A stretch of 64,000 nucleotides of DNA, taken from contig WSXW01000003.1 in assembly GCA_009773495.1 (NCBI GenBank), forward strand, positions 1 through 64,000. Reading direction: 5' to 3'. The stretch comes from Bacillota bacterium. GTDB taxonomy: Bacteria; Bacillota; UBA994. Positions 37,668 through 46,516 of this stretch are shown in pieces. Each line of letters begins with the position of its first letter. Position 1 is the stretch's first letter. A program made the translations under genes and the position numbers. The notes beneath the pieces are model-generated. The model did no database searches and was not told the origin of the DNA. It was given only the letters and a program-made list of their open reading frames with translations.

Positions 37668-39298
37668 TACATCTCACCTTGGACAACTTTCATGAGCTTT
37701 ACGAGCAGCATCTTGCTCTCCGCGGTTGTCTCCCCTAACAAGCTCGCGATTTCCTGGGCGACGCTCATTTGCTTGTTAATTACTTCTTGGGCTTTCTCCA
37801 AAGTCTCATGGCGAACTTTTGCCAATGCTTTGGCTTGCTCTTCCATTTGGGTTATGTCTGTAAACACTCCCATGGCTAGTTCTCCGCCCTTAACAGGCGT
37901 TATATTCACAGAGACAATCAAATCCCGGTTAATTTCGAGCTTCTTTGAGGACAGGGAGGTATTGTTATCTAACACGATAGCAAAATCTACTGAAGGAATA
38001 GTAGACGTCAATGGTCGTTTGAGCACTTGTAATGCAGGCAGCTTGAACATGCGCTCGGCAGCCTCGTTCCACTCCTGCACCTTGAGGTCCCGGTCTACTA
38101 CTACCACGGCGTTGGGTGTAGACCGCAGGATTAGATTGGCCAGTGATTCCGCTTTGGTCCGCATATACGGCAGACACATCTCTAGCTCTGCCCTACCCTG
38201 CACTACTGCAGCTGCTTTCTCCCGACAGGTGTGGTAGCCACAGGCGCCACAGTTGTACTCAAGCGTTGGGTCGGTTTTACCTAGCTGCTTAAGCACTTCG
38301 TTAATGGCTTCATCGTTTGGCAAAGCCAGACGTTTTCCTAACGGGAGATAGACACTGCGTAAGGGCCCAGAGCCATGGGAGTTATCTTCTTTAAGTTCTC
38401 GTACTAGGGCTCTGCGTTCCGCGATAGTGAGCTCTCTTCTGTAGGCATTTGCCCCACCTAAGCAAGAACCGCGACACGCGGAAATCTCAATAATACCCAT
38501 AGGTCGTACGGTATCATTTTGCAGGCGAGTAAGAAAGGCCATGAGCTCACTCAAGCCGTCAATACTCAGCACAGACACATCTACTTGCGTCTCAAGCCCT
38601 CCAGCTATAGGAAAGTGAGTCAAGCCGTGGCTTGAGAAAGTTCGGTGTAATATGGCAGTATTTTCGGGTTGACGATGGCCAAAAAGTTTATCCCCCTCAG
38701 CAAAGGTGAGGGCCACATCGACCACGCTGCTCTTTACCGCCTCTTCCTTTTTTGCCGGACATGGCCCAATGAATACTACTTTGGCTCTATACTTCTGCCG
38801 TAACCAAGCAGCATGGTTTTGCATCGGTGAAGCTACCGGAGCCAGTCGATGAGCGAGCCGCGGGAAGTGGCGACAGACAAGCTTAACTGCAGCCGGACAC
38901 GCAGTAGTTAGGGTATAACCTTCATTGTTGGCGGTCTCTACGTAAGCTCTAGTAGTTGGCACTGCTCCCCAGCTTGTCAGACTGACACCCTTAAACCCGA
39001 CTTGCATTAAACGCTGTTCCCATTCAGCAAAACTCCAAGGGCCTAAAACCGCCGATGGTGCAAGACTCACCCATACCGGCGTTGCACCCCTGAGTAGGTT
39101 TGAAACCACGCTCAGGTCCTCGCGGATTTCTCTCGCATGCTGCGGGCATACAGCTAGGCATTGCCCGCAGGAAAGACACTCTTCTTCAAGTAGCGAAGCC
39201 TGACCCTGTTTTATACTAGTGGCCTTGACTTCACACGAGCGAATACAAGCGTAGCAGTTCTTGCATAAGCCTGGTTTGACCTTGATGGGGTGCATCAC
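37667..39298 (-). CDS. [FeFe]-hydrogenase-like sensory protein (HydS type) with 4Fe-4S, Fes and PAS domains
   Basis: Two N-terminal 4Fe-4S motifs; H-cluster-like motifs TTACPAAVK, GPCPAKKEE, SACRGSCLGGANA; EYNCGACGYHTC; C-terminal PAS (LANLILRSTPNAVVVVDRDLKVQEWNEAAERMF). Confidence 0.82.
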   Translation of the reverse strand: MMHPIKVKPGLCKNCYACIRSCEVKATSIKQGQASLLEEECLSCGQCLAVCPQHAREIREDLSVVSNLLRGATPVWVSLAPSAVLGPWSFAEWEQRLMQVGFKGVSLTSWGAVPTTRAYVETANNEGYTLTTACPAAVKLVCRHFPRLAHRLAPVASPMQNHAAWLRQKYRAKVVFIGPCPAKKEEAVKSSVVDVALTFAEGDKLFGHRQPENTAILHRTFSSHGLTHFPIAGGLETQVDVSVLSIDGLSELMAFLTRLQNDTVRPMGIIEISACRGSCLGGANAYRRELTIAERRALVRELKEDNSHGSGPLRSVYLPLGKRLALPNDEAINEVLKQLGKTDPTLEYNCGACGYHTCREKAAAVVQGRAELEMCLPYMRTKAESLANLILRSTPNAVVVVDRDLKVQEWNEAAERMFKLPALQVLKRPLTSTIPSVDFAIVLDNNTSLSSKKLEINRDLIVSVNITPVKGGELAMGVFTDITQMEEQAKALAKVRHETLEKAQEVINKQMSVAQEIASLLGETTAESKMLLVKLMKVVQGEM

Positions 39299-39567
39299 TT
39301 AACACCCCCTTCAGTCAAAATATGCTTCTCAAAGGCTTCCTTCGCTGTCTCAGGGGTTACTCGAGCTAAACTTTGCCCATTTACGGTTACGGCTACCCCA
39401 TCTTTGCAGCGGTCAAGACAAAAGGTCCCCTTAAGTTCCACGCGAGCATCAAGTTTGTGTAAGCTGATGAGCGCCTGAAAGCATTCAGCGACTGCATGGG
39501 CGCCCTTAATATAGCATGAACTGCCGACGCAAACAGTAATTACCACCATTATTACCCCTCCTCCCAT
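39295..39567 (-). CDS. [2Fe-2S] thioredoxin-like ferredoxin
   Basis: CVGSSCYIKGAHAVAECFQ...KGTFCLDRCKDGVAVTVNG. Confidence 0.85.
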   Translation of the reverse strand: MGGGVIMVVITVCVGSSCYIKGAHAVAECFQALISLHKLDARVELKGTFCLDRCKDGVAVTVNGQSLARVTPETAKEAFEKHILTEGGVK

Positions 39568-39572
39568 GCCAT

Positions 39573-39606
39573 AAAGGAGCTAGCAATTTGAACTGCTAGC
39601 TCCTTT
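39573..39606. repeat. Perfect hairpin AAAGGAGCTAGCA-N8-TGCTAGCTCCTTT
   Basis: 13-bp perfect arms in the spacer between the ferredoxin gene and the NuoE-type gene. Confidence 0.85.
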
Positions 39607-39621
39607 GTCGTGGCGCCCTCC

Positions 39622-39674
39622 GCTATCAGCTATCCGCTCCTAAAAAAGCGGTAAGCGAAAGGCAGAAAGCGCGT
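39622..39674. repeat. Heptanucleotide arrays, GCTATCM and AGCGNNA dialects in inverted orientation
   Basis: GCTATCA GCTATCC GCTCCTA; AGCGGTA AGCGAAA GGCAGAA AGCGCGT. Confidence 0.7.
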
Positions 39675-39682
39675 CGCTGTTA

Positions 39683-40192
39683 CTACTTGGCGTTGTACTT
39701 CGCCAATATCCCAGGCACTCTGTCAGCGCTAATGCTACCATAGACATCCTCGTTAACGGTCATGACCGGAGCGATGCCGCAGGCACCAATGCAACGAGAT
39801 ACTTCCAATGTATACATTTTGTCCTCCGTTGTTTGACCAACCTTAATACCTAATTCCTTCTCAAAGGCCGACACAATATCGCCCGCGCCGCGCACGTAAC
39901 AGGCCGTACCCATACACACAGCAATGCGGTACTTGCCACGGGGCGTCAGCGAGAAGTAGGAGTAGAAGGTGGTAACACCATAGACATCCGTCAAGGGAAT
40001 GTTTAGTTCTTTGGCTACGTGGCGCTGCACTTCTTCTGGTAGGTACCCGAAGATTCCCTGTGCGCGATGCAAAATCATGATTAGAGCGCCTTCCATACCC
40101 TTAAACTTAGCGATAACTTGATCTAACTCAACGTACTTAGGGTCAGCCTCGTTACCGTAATTGCAGTTACAGCAGCTCTTCTTTTCTTCCAT
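39683..40192 (-). CDS. hydC: NuoE-type [2Fe-2S] subunit of NAD-dependent [FeFe] hydrogenase
   Basis: HRAQGIFGYLPEEVQRHVAKELNIPLTDVYGVTTFYSYF, CMGTACYVRGA, CIGACGIAPVMTVN. Confidence 0.9.
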   Translation of the reverse strand: MEEKKSCCNCNYGNEADPKYVELDQVIAKFKGMEGALIMILHRAQGIFGYLPEEVQRHVAKELNIPLTDVYGVTTFYSYFSLTPRGKYRIAVCMGTACYVRGAGDIVSAFEKELGIKVGQTTEDKMYTLEVSRCIGACGIAPVMTVNEDVYGSISADRVPGILAKYNAK

Positions 40193-40206
40193 ATTTACAC
40201 CCCCGT

Positions 40207-41940
40207 TTAGTAGCGCGAACGCGCGTGGTAGTGAGTATGCAGCAGGTCATGAGCCTTTTGCCCGTTCGGTTCGCCTAAGAAACTCCGGTATAGCTCTTTG
40301 ATGGCCGGATTCTCATGCGCCTTGCGTACGCGCTTGAGGTGATCTTGACGGTAAAGTGCGCTGGCTCGCTTTTGCTTGATATCAGGGTCCTTACTAAAGG
40401 GTTGGCCACCGCCACCAATGCAACCACCTAGGCAACCCATAATCTCAATAAAGTGGTATTCTGCTTCACCGCTTTTAACACGTTTAAGCAGTTTTTCGGC
40501 CTGCCCGAGGGAGTTGGCAATCGCAACCTTGAGGGTGAGGCCGTTCATGGGGATAGAAGCTTCACGCACTCCGGCAAAACCACGCACATTATGGAAGTCG
40601 ATTTCTTCTAGCTCCTTGCCCGTCTTAATCTCATACACTGTACGTAGCGCAGCCTCGGTAACGCCGCCTGTTACACCAAAGATAGTACCCGCACCGCTAG
40701 ACATGCCTAAGGGCAGATCGAACTCACTGTCAGGTAAATTCTCAAAGTCGATGCCCGCCTCTTTGATCATGGCCGCCAACTCGCGGGTCGTGAGCACCGC
40801 ATCTACATCGCGCAAACCATTGCGACCCATTTCCTCTCGGCTGGCTTCGTATTTTTTAGCTGTACAGGGCATGATTGCTACATGGAAAATATTCTCCGGA
40901 GCAATGCCTACCTTCTCAGAGTAATAGGTCTTTACTAAAGCACCGAACATTTGCTGGGGTGACTTGCAGGTGGACACATTGTCGAGCATCTCAGGGAAGA
41001 AGTGCTCGGCATACTTAACCCAGCCTGGACTACAGGAGGTTATAAGCGGTAGATTCTCCTTGGTTTCAAGGCGATGCAATAATTCGTGACCTTCTTCAAT
41101 GATGGTGAGATCGGCACCAAACTGGGTATCAAATACTCGATCAAAGCCGAGCTTACGGAGGGCCGTAACCATCTTCTCTGTAACGAGAGAGCCCGGGCGC
41201 ATGCCAAATTCCTCACCTAAAGCGGTACGCACTGCCGGAGCTACTTGCACCACGGTGTGAATCTTAGATTCGTTGAGGGCTTTCCAGGTTACTTCTGTAG
41301 CGTCGCGCTCATGGAGAGCGGCCACAGGGCAGACCTTAATGCACTGACCACAGGAGACACAGGGGCCATCATTCAAACCCTGATTAAAAGGTGTGGTTAC
41401 CACGGATTTCGAACCGCGGTAGGCAAGGCCAATTGCCGATACCTTTTGCGTTTGTTCGCAAATACGCAGGCAGCGTCCACACAAGATGCACTTATTGGGG
41501 TCGCGCACAATTGCTACACTGCTTTCGTCCTTTTCCATTTCACGCAATTCGCCCTTAAAGCGTACTTTTCGCACACCAAGCTGGTGAGAAAGATCTTGCA
41601 TCTCGCAGTGACCATGGCGGGTACAAACTAGGCAGTCTTGTGGGTGGTTGGCCAGTAGTAACTCTACAATAGACTTACGGGTCCGGCGCACAGTTTGCGA
41701 ATTAGTGCGCACCACCATACCGTTAGAGGCAGGATATACACAAGAAGCAGCGAGACTACGCATGCCCTCTACTTCTACTACACACAGGCGGCAAGAGCCC
41801 TCAACGCGGAGTTCTGGATGATAACATAGTGTGGGAACATGTACGCCAGCTTTCTTAGCTGCGTCAAGAACTGTGGAGCCAGGATCAACCTCAACGGGTG
41901 TGCCGTCAATCGTTAGCTTTATGCGTTCCATGCTATTCAC
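40207..41940 (-). CDS. hydA: [FeFe] hydrogenase catalytic subunit (NADH-dependent/bifurcating type)
   Basis: N-terminal 2Fe-2S and 4Fe-4S domains; ITSCSPGWVKYAEHFFPE, IMPCTAKKYEASR, EIMGCLGGCIGGGGQPF. Confidence 0.93.
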   Translation of the reverse strand: MNSMERIKLTIDGTPVEVDPGSTVLDAAKKAGVHVPTLCYHPELRVEGSCRLCVVEVEGMRSLAASCVYPASNGMVVRTNSQTVRRTRKSIVELLLANHPQDCLVCTRHGHCEMQDLSHQLGVRKVRFKGELREMEKDESSVAIVRDPNKCILCGRCLRICEQTQKVSAIGLAYRGSKSVVTTPFNQGLNDGPCVSCGQCIKVCPVAALHERDATEVTWKALNESKIHTVVQVAPAVRTALGEEFGMRPGSLVTEKMVTALRKLGFDRVFDTQFGADLTIIEEGHELLHRLETKENLPLITSCSPGWVKYAEHFFPEMLDNVSTCKSPQQMFGALVKTYYSEKVGIAPENIFHVAIMPCTAKKYEASREEMGRNGLRDVDAVLTTRELAAMIKEAGIDFENLPDSEFDLPLGMSSGAGTIFGVTGGVTEAALRTVYEIKTGKELEEIDFHNVRGFAGVREASIPMNGLTLKVAIANSLGQAEKLLKRVKSGEAEYHFIEIMGCLGGCIGGGGQPFSKDPDIKQKRASALYRQDHLKRVRKAHENPAIKELYRSFLGEPNGQKAHDLLHTHYHARSRY

Positions 41941-41953
41941 TCCTTCCCTGGGC

Positions 41954-43744
41954 CTAGCGTACTATTGCCTTAAATGGACACTTAGTTAAGCAGGCGCCGC
42001 ATTTAATACACTTAGCTGCATCAATAGTATGAACTTGCTTAACAGAGCCGCTAATGGCGTCAACAGGGCAAGCTTTCTTACATAAGGTACAGCCCTTACA
42101 CTTTTCGGCGATAATGCTGTATGAGAGCAGTGATTGACAGATACCCGCTGAGCAGCACTTATCAATAATATGAGCTTCGTATTCATTACGAAAAAAGCGC
42201 AGCGTGGCCAGCACAGGGTTAGGTGCAGTTTGACCTAAGCCGCATAGCGAAGCCCCCTTAATCGTCTCACTGAGTTCCTCGAGCAAAGTGATATCATCCA
42301 TAGTACCTTCGCCCTTAGTAATACGCTCAAGGATCTCTAGCATGCGCTTGGTTCCTTCTCGGCACGGTACACACTTGCCACAAGACTCATCCTGCGTAAA
42401 ATCCAAGAAGAAGCGAGCTACGTCAACCATACAGGTGTCCTCATCCATTACTATCAGGCCACCAGACCCCATCATGGAGCCAACAGAAATAAGTGAATCA
42501 TAGTCTACCGGGGTGTCGAGTAACTCCACCGGCAAGCAACCGCCTGAAGGACCACCGGTTTGGCAAGCCTTAAACTTCTTGTTGTCGGGTATACCACCGC
42601 CGATATCATAAACAATCTCACGTAAGGTAGTGCCCATTGGTACTTCTACCAAACCAGTGTTATTGATATTACCGGCCAGAGCAAAAACTTTGGTGCCTTT
42701 AGACTTCTCTGTGCCCATAGAAGCGAACCACTCTGCGCCTTTGAGCAAAATCTTGGGCACGTTAACCAGCGTCTCAACGTTGTTGATAAGAGTTGGTTTG
42801 TCCCACAGGCCACGCACAGCCGGGTATGGTGGGCGGGGCTTGGGCATACCGCGCTTGCCTTCGATAGAGGCAAGCAAAGCAGTTTCCTCACCACACACAA
42901 ACGCACCTGCCCCTAAACGGATAGACACATCAAACTTGAAGTTTGTTTCAAAAACACCATCACCTAAGATGCCCAGCTTACGAGCCTGGTCGATAGCTAT
43001 GCTTAAACGATCCACAGCTATGGGGTATTCGGCGCGCACATAGACGTAACCTTGATTTGCGCCAATAGCATAGCCTGCAATGGCCATGGCTTCGATAATA
43101 GAGTGAGGGTCACCCTCAAGGATACTGCGATCCATAAAGGCCCCAGGATCGCCTTCGTCAGCGTTACATACCACATATTTCACATTGCCGGGAGATTTAG
43201 CTGCTAGCTCCCACTTAACACCAGCCGGGAAACCACCGCCGCCTCTACCCCGCAAGCCTGATTGCTTAAGAGTGTGAATGACTTCTGCAGGGGTCATAGA
43301 GGTTAAAACCTTAGCTAAGGCCTGGTAACCGTCGACCCCAATGTATTCTTCAATACTCTCTGCATCTATGGCGCCGCAATGCTCCAGCGCCACACGGTGT
43401 TGCTTCTTATAGAAACCGATATCGTTAAAAAATGCTTCAGGCTTAGGGTTATGCACATCACGATATAGCAATCGATCTACCATACGACCCTTGAGGAGGT
43501 GCTCGTTTACTAGCTCTACTACATCCTCAGGCTTAACGTGGCAGTAAAAAGAACCTTCAGGATACACCATAACAATCGGCCCCATCTTACAAAAGCCGAA
43601 ACAACCCGTTTCCACGATCTTTACTTCCGAGGTGAGGCCTTGGCGATCAACCTCCGCCTTCATGGCTTGCTCTACTGCTTTGCATCCAGAGGATGAACAT
43701 CCGGTACCTGCACATACAAGAACATGTGATCGAATGTGTTCCAT
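41954..43744 (-). CDS. hydB: NuoF-type subunit of NAD-dependent [FeFe] hydrogenase
   Basis: GRGGGGFPAGVKWELA, NADEGDPGAFMDRSILEGDPHS, CGKCVPCREGTKRM, C-terminal 2x[4Fe-4S]. Confidence 0.93.
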   Translation of the reverse strand: MEHIRSHVLVCAGTGCSSSGCKAVEQAMKAEVDRQGLTSEVKIVETGCFGFCKMGPIVMVYPEGSFYCHVKPEDVVELVNEHLLKGRMVDRLLYRDVHNPKPEAFFNDIGFYKKQHRVALEHCGAIDAESIEEYIGVDGYQALAKVLTSMTPAEVIHTLKQSGLRGRGGGGFPAGVKWELAAKSPGNVKYVVCNADEGDPGAFMDRSILEGDPHSIIEAMAIAGYAIGANQGYVYVRAEYPIAVDRLSIAIDQARKLGILGDGVFETNFKFDVSIRLGAGAFVCGEETALLASIEGKRGMPKPRPPYPAVRGLWDKPTLINNVETLVNVPKILLKGAEWFASMGTEKSKGTKVFALAGNINNTGLVEVPMGTTLREIVYDIGGGIPDNKKFKACQTGGPSGGCLPVELLDTPVDYDSLISVGSMMGSGGLIVMDEDTCMVDVARFFLDFTQDESCGKCVPCREGTKRMLEILERITKGEGTMDDITLLEELSETIKGASLCGLGQTAPNPVLATLRFFRNEYEAHIIDKCCSAGICQSLLSYSIIAEKCKGCTLCKKACPVDAISGSVKQVHTIDAAKCIKCGACLTKCPFKAIVR

Positions 43745-43770
43745 GGGTAACTACCTCCTGTCGATGTGTT

Positions 43771-43931
43771 TGGGATTAGAGAAACATGAATCGGGAATCA
43801 TGACCCAGAAGGGGTTCAGGACCTCCCTACAATCCACTGGGAACTGGCAACTGAGAATTGGGCACATCCCTCTCTGTATCGTGTACTGTGTACCGTGTAC
43901 GCCCCGCCTCGCCATGCGCCATGTGCTACCC
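43771..43931. repeat. Long composite heptanucleotide array, at least four dialects
   Basis: CATGAAT CGGGAAT CATGACC; CTGGGAA CTGGCAA CTGAGAA TTGGGCA; TGTATCG TGTACTG TGTACCG TGTACGC; GCCATGC GCCATGT GCTACCC. Confidence 0.85.
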
Positions 43932-43936
43932 CACCC

Positions 43937-44275
43937 CTAGTTGGCTACCTCACTATTCGCTGCAGCTGATTGAGCGACTAGCCCGCGCACCATCTCTGGT
44001 GTGCAGCGCTTATAGAGGGTTTCTGAGGTTTCGGTTACTACAAGCACTGCGGGCTGCTCGTCGCAGTTTACATCGAGCTCGCGTTGTTCTATCTGGACTA
44101 CCGCATTGTGCTTGGTAATCTCGTCAAGTGCCGCAAACATAATCTGCCGCGAACCGGCTGCAATGGCAGTGGTGCCAGAGGAGATAACTATCTTGACGGT
44201 GGTTTCATTCATACGAACAGAAAGATGCCGGCGTACTCTAGTTCGAATCTCATTTAGCTCTGTGATTGTTAACAC
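43937..44275 (-). CDS. [2Fe-2S] thioredoxin-like ferredoxin (HndB-like)
   Basis: 112 aa; VKIVISSGTTAIAAGSRQIMFAALDEITKH...DEQPAVLVVTETSETLYKRCTPEMVRGLV; first gene of the hyd cluster. Confidence 0.75.
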   Translation of the reverse strand: MLTITELNEIRTRVRRHLSVRMNETTVKIVISSGTTAIAAGSRQIMFAALDEITKHNAVVQIEQRELDVNCDEQPAVLVVTETSETLYKRCTPEMVRGLVAQSAAANSEVAN

Positions 44276-44313
44276 TACAAACTCCCCCTTGCAATTTTCA
44301 AAATATTTAGAAC

Positions 44314-44343
44314 TTGTGAAATATTACACTAATATTGTGAAAT
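44314..44343. promoter_or_regulatory. Repeated TTGTGAAAT half-sites upstream of the hyd operon (candidate Rex region)
   Basis: TTGTGAAAT at 44314-44322 and 44335-44343, exactly 21 bp apart, in the AT-rich region preceding the 44275 start. Confidence 0.45.
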
Positions 44344-44359
44344 AAATAACTATGAGAAA

Positions 44360-44394
44360 TAAAAAAAGAGGTCACATGTATGGTAGCATGCGAC
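44360..44394 (-). terminator. Terminator of rex
   Basis: Minus strand GGTCGCATG-ctaccata-CATGTGACC followed by TCTTTTTTT. Confidence 0.65.
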
Positions 44395-44410
44395 CCTATC
44401 GTGGTCAAGT

Positions 44411-44436
44411 ATCAATTACCGGGATCAATTACCGGG
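44411..44436. repeat. Tandem 13-bp duplication (ATCAATTACCGGG)x2
   Basis: Read directly in the rex-hyd spacer. Confidence 0.9.
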
Positions 44437-44527
44437 ATAGGGGAAATTTCATCATGTTATACACCATTTCACATAGTGAACTAAAATTGTGTCTTCGCCA
44501 ACAATATTGCTGTGCCTGAACGCCCCG

Positions 44528-45157
44528 TTACTTCTCTCGCTGTGCAAGGTAATACGATAGCGCCAATAGACCTACTATCATATTTTCTTGACGAACTTCG
44601 ATGTCATCTGGCAAGCTGATTCGTGTCGGTGCAAAATTCCAGATTGCCCGTACGCCTGCCTTAACTAAAGCATCGGCAACCCTCTGAGCAGCGTGAGCAG
44701 GAACCGTAAGGATAGCCAGTTCGATACCCGCCTGACTGACTACCTCCGGGATGCGGTCAGAGTGCAATACTCGCTGGCCTGCGACTGTCATGCCAACTTT
44801 GTTGGGGTCAGCATCAAATACAGCACTAATATTAAAGCCGTGCTCCCGAAAACCATCGTAGTTGGCCAATGCCTGGCCAAGATGCCCAACACCGACCAAG
44901 GCTACTTTGTGCGGCTGGTCAGCGCCGAGGATTCCGGTTACCTGAGCCAGTAAGGACTGTACGTCGTATCCTACCCCGCGTCGCCCAAATTCACCGAAGT
45001 ACGCCAAGTCCTTACGGATTTGTACTGAAGTAATCCCGAGAAGATTGCCTAGTTCATCCGAAGATGCAACTTCCACACCGCTGCTTTTAAGCCGGGATAG
45101 GCAACGTAGATATAGTGGTAAACGCTCAATCGTGGGGCGGGGAATGTTCAACGCCAT
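44528..45157 (-). CDS. rex: Redox-sensing transcriptional repressor Rex
   Basis: IPRPTIERLPLYLRCLSRLKSSGVEVASSDELGNLLGITSVQIRKDLAYFGEFGRRGVGYDV; VALVGVGHLGQALANYDGF. Confidence 0.95.
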   Translation of the reverse strand: MALNIPRPTIERLPLYLRCLSRLKSSGVEVASSDELGNLLGITSVQIRKDLAYFGEFGRRGVGYDVQSLLAQVTGILGADQPHKVALVGVGHLGQALANYDGFREHGFNISAVFDADPNKVGMTVAGQRVLHSDRIPEVVSQAGIELAILTVPAHAAQRVADALVKAGVRAIWNFAPTRISLPDDIEVRQENMIVGLLALSYYLAQREK

Positions 45158-45168
45158 AATATCCTCCC

Positions 45169-46470
45169 CTACTCGTCGTAGACTCCTGCTTTCTTGCCGC
45201 CTGTAGAAGCGGTAAGAACTCTTTTCGCCATACCGAGATTTTTCTTAATAGCCTCGCCAAAATTCTTGCTGCCGGCTTCCTCTAGTTTGAATAGTGCTGC
45301 TTCGGCTACTGCTGTAAGGTAAATAGTAAAAATGGTGGTCCCGCAATACTTTTTATCTCCGGCACGCATGCCTTCAATGTTCTGAACAGAATACTCACCG
45401 ATAGCAGTAGCGCCTGCTACAAGAAAATGTGTATTAACATTATTTTTCCCAACTAAGCCGCGCGCTACTTTAGCAGCGCCTGAGCCACCATGCTGTGCGA
45501 AAGGAATATAACGGCCGACAGTCTTGAACAGGGTGCTTTGTACCACTTCTAAGCGCTCGATGTCCGGTTCGTGTCGTACGCTCTTCTTAGCTGCGTGTTC
45601 CATACCTATGGGGTAGGCAATAGCATCTGCACCTGTGTACTTAATAAAGCAGGCTACCTTGTCAGCGAACAACTGTAAGTCCTCGCCTGTGAGTTTTTGG
45701 TAATCTAACGCCTGCCCGCTTACACCGGTTGCGCCAAATTCTGCTTCGATCATAATATCGTGGTTCCCCAACACCTGACGCACGGTATCGATAATATCGC
45801 GCGTAACCACAAAGTCAAGGACCGGAGGTAGGTGCTCAGTGTCGATCATCCCCCAGGCTGGTCGCACATTCTCTACGATGCGTACAAAATCACGCTTAAA
45901 ACGAATGTATTCTTCGCTAGTAAGGTAGTGACTGTACAGCTTGATGTTCTCATCAGTAAGCGACACTTCTGAGCCGAACATGGGATACATGTGCTCTACT
46001 GCATGCCAAATTCGCGCTTCTGTTACACGCTTGCCAATCCCCTTGTCGTGGCGAGACATGGGGCTATATTTACTGGGGGCAAAAGCTGGCACCTTAAAAT
46101 GGTCCAATGATACTGCCAGCAGAGGTGTGTTGTACTGCTCTGCATATAGGCTGATCTGGTCAGCAGCCATTTTGGCGCCTATAACCACGTTCGTATCGTT
46201 AGAATAGTGGCTAACACCAGGTAGAGGGGGAATCTTGCTCGGATCACCAGCAGCTGTTTCGGCTGAGTTGTGGCTTAGCTGAACCATAATCGGAGACCCC
46301 TCCCCTGCAGCAGAGGCCATGGCGAAAGCCCTAGACTGTAGTTCAAAGGGGTAGTTAGCGTTAGCCGCTAAAATAGTCACGCGTTCGGACTCTGGTTTAA
46401 GCTTACCTTCAGGAGTGAAGGGAGAAGCTAGTTCAAAGACCTTGCGTAACTCCGCACCTGTCATAAGCAT
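45169..46470 (-). CDS. Class II fructose-bisphosphate aldolase family protein
   Basis: 433 aa; SLDHFKVP, EAEFGATGVSG, PFAQHGGSGAAKVARGLVGKNNVNTHF. Confidence 0.75.
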   Translation of the reverse strand: MLMTGAELRKVFELASPFTPEGKLKPESERVTILAANANYPFELQSRAFAMASAAGEGSPIMVQLSHNSAETAAGDPSKIPPLPGVSHYSNDTNVVIGAKMAADQISLYAEQYNTPLLAVSLDHFKVPAFAPSKYSPMSRHDKGIGKRVTEARIWHAVEHMYPMFGSEVSLTDENIKLYSHYLTSEEYIRFKRDFVRIVENVRPAWGMIDTEHLPPVLDFVVTRDIIDTVRQVLGNHDIMIEAEFGATGVSGQALDYQKLTGEDLQLFADKVACFIKYTGADAIAYPIGMEHAAKKSVRHEPDIERLEVVQSTLFKTVGRYIPFAQHGGSGAAKVARGLVGKNNVNTHFLVAGATAIGEYSVQNIEGMRAGDKKYCGTTIFTIYLTAVAEAALFKLEEAGSKNFGEAIKKNLGMAKRVLTASTGGKKAGVYDE

Positions 46471-46516
46471 AAAAAGGAAACACCTCCCGCTTCATTTTAC
46501 ATTATTCTGACACTTA

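Noticed and set aside
41986-42186. Minus-strand ORFs inside hydB (41986-42186, 42646-42906)
   Set aside because: Alternate-frame shadows of the NuoF-type subunit.
43771-43931. Heptad arrays considered as CRISPR
   Set aside because: Unit is 7 bp, no direct repeat of 23-40 bp with unique spacers, and no cas genes in the window.
43632-43940. ORFs 43632-43940 and 43858-44118 on the plus strand
   Set aside because: They run through heptad repeats and antisense to hyd genes; no RBS-supported start or family motif.
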